Below are positions 35,679-46,200 of a stretch of DNA of 64,000 bases, in pieces. Source of the stretch: Silene conica (taxonomy: Eukaryota; Streptophyta; Magnoliopsida; Caryophyllales; Caryophyllaceae). The notes under the pieces were generated by a model. That model ran no database searches, was not told the DNA's origin, and saw only the letters and a program-made list of their open reading frames with translations. The stretch spans positions 24,150,247-24,214,246 of the forward strand of contig CM055319.2 of NCBI GenBank assembly GCA_029255685.2. Direction: 5' to 3'. The translations under genes and the position numbers were made by a program. Position 1 is the stretch's first letter, and each line of letters starts with the position of its first letter.

Positions 35679-36228
35679 ATGTCAACTAGTGCATCCGCTC
35701 ATCCTCTCGCTAATACCTCTTGGCTTCGATATTTCATGGATCGTTGTAAACTTGATAAAAATGGGACTAATTTTTCTGATTAGGATGCTCAACTCCGTTT
35801 CGCCGCAGAAGGTAACGAAAAGCTTTGTTACCTCACCTAGGCCGCTCCCGTTGCGCCTAATAATAGGACTACCCCCGCCGCAAGGCAAGCTTTTGAGACT
35901 TATAAGAAGGAGTCGGCCGCACTCAAGAGTGTCTTGGTTTTCGCTATGGAACCCGATTTAGAAAGGAGTGCAATAAAAATTGCTACGACCTTTGAAATCT
36001 ACACTAAGCTGTGACAGTTTTTCCGCAAACTCTGAGGATAATCTAATACGAAGCCGTATCCACTTTCTTTGACCTCAACATCAAAGAGGGGCAAAAGGTT
36101 AGCCCCCATGTGCTAAAATTTATTAAGCTAGTCGAGGTCCTTAAGACTCAAGGGGTAACCATCCCTGAATAACTCGTTATTGACCGAGTTCTCCACTCCT
36201 CGAATAGGGTCAAGGCATATGTGCAATC
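35679..36228 (+). pseudogene. Degenerate copia-type gag fragment
   Basis: From ATG 35679 (MSTSASAHPLANTSWLRYFM) the translation matches the N-terminal half of the gag at 25374-26295 (shared features TSWLR-FMDRCKL, DAQL-AAE, FAMEPDLER), but in-frame stops replace several codons and a frameshift follows at about 36010. The knuckle part is missing because of truncation at 36228. TTTTTGTAG just ahead of the start resembles a splice acceptor. Confidence 0.8.
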
Positions 36229-37489
36229 TGATAGAAATCATATTTCAAGATTAGGCTCATATCATATATGAGCAAAATATTAATTTAGTCACAAAACTAA
36301 AAATGGAACTTATACATGCAAACAAAAACATAAGATAAAAAATCTTACATTAAGATTTCGGAATTTAGGGCACGAAATTTGGTCACCCACCAAATTTCGA
36401 TCTTGATCGAGCTAATATGAAATGGGATGAAATCCAACTCCAAGTATAAGAATACTCCTCTTAGTAGCACCCAAGATGATCCCAATCTAACTACTAATAA
36501 TATATACTAGATATTAGAAGTAGTAAACCATAAATAAATATTACTCACTTAATATACTACACTAGTAGTTATTTAGCAATATTAAGAATGATATTTTGAT
36601 GAAAATTCTAGAGAGAATTTTCACACTAGAGGATTTTGTAATATTATGTAAATGAAAGGTAGTACCGATACGAAAAGAAGACTATTAAATAAAGTGAAGG
36701 GTTGCCCTTTACTCTTCATTTTGCACGGCTCCATTGGCTAGAAAAGAGAGTCATTATCTTTTTAACTTACCCATACACTAGGCTTCATAAGGTCTATGGC
36801 CTAATTATAAGACATTATCATTACATCTAATTCTCAATTACATAAATGATGATTGCACGCAACCACCTATTTAGGCCCTAAAACACAGTTTCCATTTTGT
36901 AAAATGGGTTCCATTTTACACTTAACATTTTGTCATTTGTAATATGTCATAAATGCGACATATCACATGGTGAATAACAATTAACAATTATAAAATGTGT
37001 ATTTAAAAAATTTAAATACAATTTCATATGTGTAAAACGTGTTATTTAATTTTCGTTAATGTAATCTACAACTCAATTGTAATCGCAATACTAATAACTC
37101 ATATCTTTAAAATACTATAACATTTATCGACTTTAACAAAATAACTATTTATTTTATCGAAATCGAATCTCACATAATCGAATTATCATGAGATACGAAC
37201 CTCTTATTAATCTCGTTCGTTTTTAAGGAATTAATCAATTCGTATCATTATACAAATCATTAACCTTAATGATTATGACATCATCATTTAGGTGTAACTT
37301 TAAGGGATCAACTGATCATCACCATTAATTGACAATAATTTCCAACTCTAGCAAGCCAATCATTACTGGTAAATGTTGATCCGCCGACTTATACTTTATC
37401 ATCCCTTCCGTATTCAATATATATACGAGATATAATAATGATATTTAAATCATGTGATCGCACTTTTGTTGATGACACTTACTCCAAAA
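36229..37489 (-). repeat. 3' LTR of a third TR-GAG-type element, minus strand
   Basis: 1261 bp. On the minus strand it starts near 37489 with TTTTGGAGTAAGTGTC, similar to the LTR start at 31207 with one end base changed, and finishes TTTCTATCA at 36229. It is inserted in the gag of the plus-strand element. The LTR dyad is present at about 37309-37385. Confidence 0.75.
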
Positions 37490-37990
37490 ATCTCTCACTT
37501 GTCCGATACAAGTGTGCGTCACCAATTCTCTTGTCCTATTACAATCTCCCACTCAATGCAAGACATCTTCACAGGTCGTACTTACAAGTGCTCATATCTA
37601 GAGTGTTTTTTCTCAATCTGGAGATATAACTGCTTGACGAAATTATCTACCATTGGTAACTTCTGAGCGTGGCCACACATTTTCAGTTAACTGCTCCTCG
37701 AGTGACCTTGAGATTTTTGTTAACCCTGACAAGGGGTGGACAATTCCTATCGCCCTATTCCCTGAGGGTAGCCATAGCTCATCATAACCCAAAATGTGCC
37801 CGTATAAACCCCATTTACGAAGGTGTTAGAACATAAATCAAAGTTACTCTGAAAACCATACCACCTTAGGCGAATGGTCATTACTAAAAAAATTGACTCA
37901 TTCAGAATACGGTAGTAGCTTCCTCCACGACCAGGCTATTAATATTAATAAATTTGTCAGACCTCTCGTCAAAAGTGTCAACAGCCTCGT
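37490..37990 (-). other. 3' internal fragment of the third TR-GAG-type element
   Basis: Follows the polypurine-like AAGTGAGAGA and is colinear with 22897-23400 (shared GTGCGTCACCAATTCTCTTG-type start and TCTGGAGAT-TAACTGC). It breaks at 37990 against another LTR start. Confidence 0.7.
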
Positions 37991-38115
37991 TGTAATACCC
38001 CGTTTATATTCGATAATTAGCTTATCGAATAATGCTTTTAAATACTTCATATGATGTTTGTTTACGATTTGAGTGGGTGAACTTCGGGACGAAGTTCATT
38101 TTAAGGGGGGAAGAC
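37991..38115 (+). other. Gypsy 3' end fragment with polypurine tract
   Basis: Begins with an LTR-like TGTAATACCCCG and ends with the typical gypsy 3' terminus: GGACGAAGTTCATTTTAAGGG, then GGGGAAGAC directly before the LTR at 38116. Confidence 0.55.
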
Positions 38116-40285
38116 TGTAATAACCCGTATTATATATATATTTATATTGATTTTACGAGTCAACGATAGTTAATCGTGAGTGTGCGAGTGCTTATGTGAC
38201 GATGGTGAGTGTCGATATGGGGATCTAAGCCATAATAAGAAAACCTAGTAATAAGTTCCTAAAGGGGATCGAACTCGTGACTTTCAAGACCAATCTTGGG
38301 CCTCGTAGTGCGTGGGATCAAGCAGCCCATGAGGGTTTATTTTAGTATGCAAATCACGTTATACTAAGCATGCCGTCAGTTTGTAAGCTATCGTTCAACC
38401 CTAATCCTTAACCTAATTCAGAAACCCTCTTCACAAAACTTAGCCGTCACCTCAGAGGAGAGAAATGTGTCACGCACGGTGGTAGATAGCTAGCCTAGGG
38501 TGGTTCGTTGATGACTTTAATCTGGTATGTTCACATGCGGTTTGCATTGCTCTATTGTTCTCCCTCTTTCTCTTTCGCAAATCATGAATCATTCTTTGTG
38601 TATGTAGTTCTGTTTTTCATATATTATAGAACTATAATGTTGGTAGTTGTGTAGTGACAGTAGTTGGGGACGTCGTTGACCACCAAGGGCCACCATAGGG
38701 GCTGTTTTATCACCACCACGGGTCACGTTTATGGGTTTTCAGAACAGTAGGTTGACCGAGTAGTTTTCGTACATGATTCGAATAACCTCCTGTTCACGGT
38801 TTGTTATGGGAGTCGGGGTTTTAGATAGGTGGTAGTCAGGGTGGTGGTTTGGCTGTTGTCACGGTGGGTCGTGGTACCCATGGGTGTGGATATGTTGGAG
38901 TTCGTTTGGGGTGAGGGTAGCATAACGAAACAAGTCGGGTTTTGGTGAGGGGTTTTGTCTCGGTTGTTGGTGCTGGTGGTTGCGGTCGACGGCTGCTGGC
39001 TCCTCCCCTAGAACCACCGTGGCTTAGGGTCGAGCCTGGTGGTGCCATTGGGGAGGCCAGGGGCTGTCCTTGGGGCGCACGGCAGACTGTTGGTCAGGGC
39101 AGAGTTCGTTTCGGGGTTCGAAAAGTTGCTGGGCTGCGTGTTACTGTTTTATTTCTTCTCAAAATGTTAACCTAATATTACTATTACGGGTATATTATTT
39201 CTAATGTTGTGTTGTTGTTTGTTATTTTATTATTTTATGTAATAGTATTATTAATATTTTAATGATTATTATTATTATTATTATTGTTATTAGTATTATT
39301 ATTATTAGTTTTGTTATTAGTATTTTGTTTTACTTTGTGGTTTTGGGTCGTACTAACTAAAGATGTGAGTCGGGAAATTATTTAAGTCATGGGAGTTTCT
39401 ATATTTGGAAAGTTCCTATATTTGGAAAGCTTCTATATTTGGAAAGTTTCTATTTTTGGAAACTTTCCACTTATGGAAGGCTTCTATTTATAGTAAATGT
39501 GATTTGTTAAGGGGTTCGGGGAGTTTATTAATTCATTACGAATACGTGCCTAGGTAGCGGTTTTCGCGTGGAATATTTCTAGCGAGCTTTGGATTGTCCG
39601 CACTCCTGCTATTCGAGGTAGGGAAAATTGCTACACATATAATAATGATTACTTACTTGATTGATTGATGAGTATTTTACATTATCTTATGATTTGGAAT
39701 ATTGTGTTATTTGAATATATATTTTTCTGTGATACGATATGGGGTGATGAGAAATGGGCGTTGTGATCGGTGCGGAGTTAATTGGCGTTGTGATCGGTGC
39801 GGAGTTAATTGGCGTTGTGATCGGTGCGGAGTTAATGGCCTTGGGAGCGGTGCAGAGTTATTGGCCTTGTGATCAGTGCGGAGAAGGGATGATTGAATCC
39901 CTATATATATATGATATTGTTTATTTAACTATTTTTCCTCTACTCAACCTCGTGGTTGACCCTGTGTATTCATGATCACCTGTGATGAACCAATTATTGG
40001 GGAGCAGATTGACAGGTGGCTGAGACTTGGGAAGCTATGGGAAGAGAGAGCTTGGATTTGGACCGGACTAGAGTCTAGATCATAACAGTCGTTTGTCATG
40101 AGTTGTATTTTCTTTCACAAGACAGTTTCGAGTCGGTTGTATAAACTTGCTTATGAGTTAACATTAATAATTAAAGTACTGTTTATCTTTCCTTTGTATC
40201 TACTGCCTCGGGAAACCGAGATGGCAACACTCTTATTTATCTGGGGAGTCCTAGTACAGGCCCTTAAATAAATGGGGGTGTTACA
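38116..40285 (+). repeat. Gypsy-type LTR flanked by both PPT and PBS
   Basis: 2170 bp from TGTAATAACCCGTATT to AAATGGGGGTGTTACA. It is preceded by a polypurine tract (38104-38113) and followed by the primer site TGGTATCAGAGCG (40289-40301), so it joins the 3' end of one element to the 5' end of another. GC-rich ORFs at 38840-39175 are chance frames. Its end is related to that of the solo LTR ending at 19947. Confidence 0.7.
39757..39890. repeat. 27-bp minisatellite inside the LTR
   Basis: GGCGTTGTGATCGGTGCGGA plus GTTAATT is repeated at 39757, 39784 and 39811, followed by two diverged units (GGCCTTGGGAGCGGTGCAGA and GGCCTTGTGATCAGTGCGGA). Confidence 0.9.
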
Positions 40286-40288
40286 AAG

Positions 40289-40301
40289 TGGTATCAGAGC
40301 G
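40289..40301 (+). other. Primer-binding site (tRNA-iMet type)
   Basis: TGGTATCAGAGCG three bases after the LTR end, an exact match to the common plant gypsy primer site. Confidence 0.85.
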
Positions 40302-42388
40302 AACGATCCTCAGGCCTAAACCAAATGAATAATAATGAACGTAGGAAGAGTCTAATAAAATGAACCTCAAGGTAAAACTGATAGGAGCCCCAAAAAGGAA
40401 CTTGATGAGTTAGGGGCCCCCTCACACCAAACCATGGGCCCTTTCGGTTCTGTCTCGGGAACCAATGAGAGTAATTGAAGAGTGGGGTAGATTATATAGT
40501 GACCTAGTTACATTGTACTAACGTTCTTACAGGAGAAGAATGAGGTAAGTAATATTTGGGTTATGATTAATGATGACTGTTGGAAAGATATATGTAATTG
40601 GATATGTGGATCAATCTGGATGATGGAATTGAAATTTAAGAGTTTGAAGGTGTAATCGTGAACAATGGTTAGAGTAGTGTGATCATAGTATGTTGGTGTT
40701 TGGAATACTCATATGGGATATGGCTAGTAAATGACTGTCGTAGTTATGTAATATTTTGGTTGGTATTTGGATATGAATGATCAGATTCAGATGTTATAGT
40801 AATCCATGTCTAGTGATATGCGGAATGTGCTACCCCAAGCCATGAATGCTATATGGTTATATATTGCATAGATCGTACTTAAAGTTTACATGGCAGATTC
40901 TATTGGCAAACAATTAGTTTAGTTATAGAGTCATGGTTCAATAAGTGGCATCTTACGATTATGTTGTGATTGTTACGATGGTAGGAACTAATGCATTGTT
41001 CATACATGTATAACTATTGAATTATTTCGTGATGTTACTTCTCAACTTCGCAATCTTACTGTCTTGTAGATGACAATTTCGGTTGAAATAATAGTGTTAA
41101 CTTGGTACAATGTGATCTCAACGCTTCAAATGACATGTCAACATGTTTTGGAAAAATAATGGTTATATTTAAATGTGATAGTGTGAGGTGATTTTAAGGA
41201 ACACAAATCTTGTTGATAAATTTTCAGAATGTTACCTTGCTTGCGAGAGCTGCCATTTAAAATGTGTTCTCTATATGAGTATGAAAATTTTATGTGTGAT
41301 AACCTTATGAGTTAGCTTTCCAGGTTTTTGGTTTCATGTTTATATGAGTCATATTTTGAGAGAAATAAATCTTTTAGCCGACAGTGGTCAGGTTATTACT
41401 ACACAGTTCTGTTTTGACCCATGTTTTGCAAAGGAAATCATTTAAACCGTGTTTATTGTTTCTGCATAATTCCAACTCCACTGTTTTAGTTATTTCTTTA
41501 CATTTTACAAAATGTTAAGACATGTAAAATCTTAATAAGTTGTTATTTAATAGTGATATTTGCAAGTTGTTCAAATTTCTGTTTAATGGCTGTAAAGTGT
41601 TTGTTCAGACCAATAGAGTTGTGAAAATCGTTATAAATAATTCCCTTAAGTTTTGCATTTTATTCTTTATCCTATGATTAGAGAATCCATCATATTTCTC
41701 AAAAACTATAATGGCTCAGAAAATGGCTGAACGGCTATTTAATTATAATTTTTGAAAGTGGCAATACGATGTTTGATTGTTGGAATCGTAAGTTATGTAA
41801 GTTCTATGTAAAAGTTTAACCAAATACGAATTATGTGATGTGACCACGTGATATCCTGATATGGCATTAGTAACATGTATAGTAGACATTTGAAATGAAT
41901 ATGAACCTTACCATATGATAATGTGACCTGGCTGATTTCGTCAAGTTTACGTAAAATCGCTTAAGTAATACAAACGCTCTTATTTTCTAAATTTCAGACC
42001 TCAAAATAAGGATGTGATATTCGTGTGTGATGTTAGAATCATGTTTATCAGAGACGAGTCTTGACAAAAGGTAGAATAAAATTTGACTGGTAAACTGGTG
42101 AACATGATATAACAATCTAATTGTTATAGGTAAGGGTGATTATTTTGAACAATGAGAATCATGTTGATGTTCTTTCATATATTTAGGGTATATCGTTGTC
42201 TGGTTCACTGAGATAATAATCTTTATAACACCTTCATGCATATCGTTATGTCAGAAATTGAATTGCATTTGCTATGTTTAAAGTCTGATCCTAATATATT
42301 GAGTATTAACTGGTTTACATGTGATATATGGAAATACTAGTCTTGTGACTTCGTTTACTTTTATCGTTAAATTTTCATAATTCATGAG
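40302..42388 (+). other. Retroelement leader without ORF
   Basis: About 2.1 kb of AT-rich DNA follows the primer site with no gag start or other coding frame. It ends at the truncated CACTA transposase. It may be the long untranslated leader of a gypsy element whose coding part has been lost. Confidence 0.45.
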
Positions 42389-44422
42389 CTACAATTTACA
42401 AGAATAATGTTTTAGTAATTGTTGGGTTAACAAAGCATGGCAATCATGGGATTTCAAGCCCACTAATTTCAAATCATGCATTGAAACAAGCCGACTTATG
42501 TTGGAGGAATATCCATACGGAACCTTCACGCCCTTTAAAGACTCACACACCGTCATCTTCTCATTCTTCGACAAAGTTGTGCAAGTTGGAGGTAAGTAGG
42601 TACCTTTCCCCTTCACCTCTGCACTTACCTCGAAACGACCCCTAGCAACCATATCATGTCTCGCTTTGACACCATCTTTAGTCTTATTAGGAATGTTCAA
42701 CAAAGTGCCTATGATACTATCAAATACGTTCTTCTCAACATGCATGACATCAATACAATGCCTAACAGAAAAATGTTTCCAATAAGGTAGGTCCCAAAAA
42801 ATGGACTTTTTTGTGTGGTAAACCCCTTCCAGTGGTGGTATATATGGTTTTCCAAACACTTTAGTGATATTCTTAACTTGTTCGTAATACTCTTTTCCAC
42901 TTAGAAACAAGGGGGCTGATCGACGCTCGGTTTTACCATAGAATGCCTTCCTCTTCTTACGATAAGGATGACTAGGTTCTAGAAATCGACGACCTCCCAT
43001 GTATGCATATATTCCACTATTCTCCAACCATTCAGACTCTGTGTCATCGCCATATACCGGACACCCTTTATCAGTTTCCAACCTATAGCCCGACAGGTTT
43101 CCATAAGCAGGGAAATCATTAATCGTGCAATACAGCATAGCATGCATTTGGAATCTTGAACCGCTAGCTGGATCAAACACTTGTACTCCAACATCCCACA
43201 ATAATTTCAAGTCATCTATTAATGGTGCTAGGTACACATCAATGTCATTACCAGGTTGTTTAGGACCCGATATTAGCAACGTTAATAAAATGTATTTACT
43301 TTTTGTGGTAAGTCAAGGAGGGAGAGTATAAATCACTAACATTATTGGAAAGGTATTATGTTGGGTACTTAACGTCCCAAAGGGATTAATTCCGTTAGTG
43401 CATAGACCTAGTCTTAAATTCCTAGGTTCTCTACCAAAATCTGGAAAATCTTTGTCAATATTCCTCCACTGAGAAGCATCAGCCACATGTCGTAATTTTC
43501 CGTCTTTTTTCCTCCCATTCTGATGCCACAACATATATTCTGCATCCTTTGGATTTGCAAATATATGCTCAAATTTCGGTATAATTGGCAAGTACCATAA
43601 GGTCTTTGTCGGACCACCTTTCTTACGATTGTGCCTATTTTCATCTCCATTAAGCTTATACCTTGGCGATTTACATCGTGGACACTCTTCTAAGTCACTA
43701 TAGTTTTTCCGGTACAATATGCAGTCCTTTGGGCAAGCATGTATTTTTTGGTTATTCGTGGCTAGTGGGCACAAAATTTTCATACATCGATAAGTGTTGG
43801 TAGGAAGCTCATTACCTTCCGGCAATATATCTGACAAGAGTTTTACTAAAGCAGTAAAACTCTTATCACTGCACCCATTTCCAGCTTTAAGGGTGTACAA
43901 TTTTAAGACAGTCGACGAACGAGAATATTTAGAGCACCCAGGATATAAAGGCTTCTTAGAATCACTAACTAGCCCCTGAAAAATTTCAGGACACTCTATA
44001 AAATCGTTTTCTAGATCATCCATCATTCTATCAATATTCTCATCTTCTACATTTTTATCCATATCATCACCATCCTCATTAACCTCTTTGTTACTATAAG
44101 CCACATCATCGATCTCCAACTCATCCACATTATCAACATTGATCCCAAGATATTTGGCCCTCGTACTACCATGACTGTCATTACATTTCTCTCCATGCCA
44201 TATCCACACACTATAATCTGGTTTAAAACCGATCATTATCAAGTGGTTTCGCATTTCACTTGCAGAACTTATTTTGATCCGATTCTTGCAGACGCTACAC
44301 GGGCATAAAAATTGTTCATCGTCTCCACATAGTCTTTGATGTTCAATAACATGACTAATAAATTCATCAAGCCTTGACATAAACTCAAAATCCCGCTTTC
44401 CATACATCCAACTTCGATCCAT
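42389..44422 (-). pseudogene. TNP2-type CACTA transposase, one nonsense codon and truncated
   Basis: Begins at ATG 44422 with the transposase-associated domain (WMYGKRDFEFMSRLDEFI, then CPCSVCKN, about residues 4-75), an acidic linker, then the tnp2 domain with CPLATNNQKIHACPKDC-type cysteines (about 215-245) and KGGPTKTLWYLPIIPKF. At codon 370 a TGA (43313-43315) stands where a tryptophan codon is expected. The same frame continues open for about 300 residues through LISGPKQPGNDIDVYLAPL and DVMHVEKNVFDSIIGTLLN. After HDCHALLTQQLL the similarity stops and the frame ends at 42389. Thus the surviving part has a single inactivating substitution; the loss of the C terminus is the main defect. Confidence 0.9.
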
Positions 44423-44639
44423 ACTCTATTTATCAAATTAAACATTAAGTTATTAGCAACTTATTCCTGATATAATTATTTAAAAACTAAGGAAACTAAG
44501 CATAAGGGAAAGAGCTTGGCTACAAAAATGGGGCATAGGATCCAACTCATATATGCATAGCTTGTTGGCTGCTAGTTTTTGCCAGTTTTAGAATTGTTCA
44601 GTGGTGATTAAGGGCTTGTCCTAGTCACTCTATCAAATC

Positions 44640-44990
44640 TAATTTTATACTGATGGTGTTTGGTCTGTGCAAGCAAGTGGATTCACAACAGCAGGGGCTT
44701 ATGAATGGCTTAGGGAATCGGCTCCTGTGACACCCTGGACTGCAGTCATATAGCAGAACCTGGGGATCCCGAAACACCAATTTCTGGGCTGGCTTTACGC
44801 TCATGGGGCTATAAGGACCAATGATAAATTAATTTCCTATGGGATGGAAGTGGATCCAAGGTGCTATTTGTGTAGAGAAGCTGAATCTGCTACACATATC
44901 TTTTTTGAGTGTCAATACAGCAGGTCTGCGCTAAAGGAAATCAGGAACATCCAAGGGGTTGATATTCCTGTCCAATAGCCCATTCAATGG
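44640..44990 (+). pseudogene. LINE ORF2 fragment (zf-RVT domain) inside the CACTA element
   Basis: One frame from about 44652 to 44935 encodes the zinc-binding region downstream of the reverse transcriptase in plant L1-type elements: GAYEWLRESAPVTPW, then a TAG, then IPKHQFLGWLYAHGAIRT and CYLCREAESATHIFFEC (Cys-x2-Cys ... His ... Cys). Only one stop interrupts it. Upstream reverse transcriptase is absent. Confidence 0.75.
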
Positions 44991-45493
44991 TGCTCTCAGA
45001 GTACTGACATCAGGCTACAAAATGATATCAACTCTGCGCTAGTACTTAGTGTAATGTACCATATATGGTACCAAAGAAATCAAAGTAAACAGGAGCCGGT
45101 CCTATCTATTTAAACTATAGCATACTGTTAGGAAAATGTGTAATATCAAAATCATAGACCCCAAGTCAACTACGACAATGTATATGGAATGAAGAGATCT
45201 TATTAACAATAAGTGAAGAACGGTATTGAAGTCAATATTGGCTTCTTAAACATCAGCATCAGAAACTCGTTAAATGGGGCAACAATTCAACATTAATCAC
45301 AGAAACGCGCTAGCAATTCAACAATTCAACAGCACTGATCGGTTTAATTACTCAAATAGCAATAAAATAATTGTTGTACAGTAAGCTAAAATTACGGTAG
45401 CATTATAGATATGAGATGAATATCAGATTAAACAACATATTACTGAAATTGATTATAGAAAAAGCAATAGTAGTATGGCACACCTTTGATTGA

Positions 45494-45730
45494 CGAATTG
45501 TGAACGAATTGCTGATTGCGAATTATGAACGAACTGCTATTTGATATCGAATTGCTGATTATGAATTGTGAACGAACTGGGAACGAATTGCTGATTGCGA
45601 TCTCTGAACAAACTGTGAACGAATTATGAACGAACTGGAACGAATTCAGAACGAATTATGAACGAACTGTGAACGAATTGCTGATTTGTGAACGAATTGC
45701 TGACGAATTGCTGATTTGGGAACGAATTGA
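45494..45730. repeat. Degenerate tandem repeat (GAACGAATTGCTGATT type)
   Basis: Roughly fifteen imperfect copies of GAACGAATTG or GAACGAACTG with variable linkers such as CTGATTGC. They lie inside the CACTA element, between the LINE fragment and the subterminal motifs. Confidence 0.85.
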
Positions 45731-45889
45731 TATAGGTGGGTTTGTTTTAGTTGAATTCAAGTAGGATTGTGGAAGAAGTAGTTGAATTGAATTACGATTG
45801 AGGAATTGAAAAACGCGCGCCTATACAGTAGCAGTTCAGTCCACCTCAAACTCAAACACGTCCCTAGCTTCAATTTACGTCTATTATAA

Positions 45890-46165
45890 TTAAAACCGTC
45901 ACAAATTTCATACGGTGACGGTTTTTGGTAAAAAACCGTTGTTTTTTTTATCACTGCTTTTAGTGTCGTTATTAATGTCGGTTATAATTAAAACCGTCAC
46001 AAATGACTTACAGTGGCGGTTCTGACTTACAACCGACACAAATAATTTATTTTATCGTGACGGTTTTTTTATTAAAACCGTCACAATAGACTCCCTATAG
46101 CCTAAAAAACTCCTTCCCGCCAATTTTTTTGCCCTTTTATGTCGTTTCTATTAGAACCGTCACGA
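45890..46165. repeat. CACTA subterminal repeat zone
   Basis: At least seven AACCGTCAC motifs in direct and inverted orientation, for example at about 45893, 45991, 46076 and 46155, some paired as hairpins (GTGACGGTTTTT with AAAAACCGT). Confidence 0.85.
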
Positions 46166-46200
46166 TAGCTACGACATGATAAGAGTTTTTTGTACTAGTG

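Larger units (their letters stand above)
31207..36228 (+). mobile_element. Truncated second TR-GAG-type element, plus strand
   Basis: 5' LTR from TGTTGGAGTAAGTGTCC (31207) to TATTAACCCAACA (33914), about 1.27 kb after removing a nested solo LTR. A weak primer site TGGCATCAAGAG follows at 33917, then a leader of 1.77 kb and a degenerate gag. The element is cut at 36228 by the start of another LTR in opposite orientation; no pol part is seen. Confidence 0.75.
42389..46200 (-). mobile_element. Truncated CACTA (En/Spm) DNA transposon
   Basis: The right end is intact: on the minus strand CACTAGTACAAAAAACTC starts at 46200. Many copies of the subterminal motif AACCGTCAC in both orientations follow (45890-46165), as is usual for CACTA elements, which bind transposase there. 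The transposase gene reads inward on the same strand. The left terminal repeat is missing; the element is cut near 42405 inside the transposase. A LINE fragment sits between the transposase and the subterminal zone. It abuts, and probably inserted into, the gypsy integrase at 46201. Confidence 0.85.

Noticed and set aside
38836-39175. GC-rich ORFs encoding Gly- or Pro-rich peptides
   Set aside because: They lie inside an LTR, overlap on both strands and show no domain; chance frames in a GC-rich patch.
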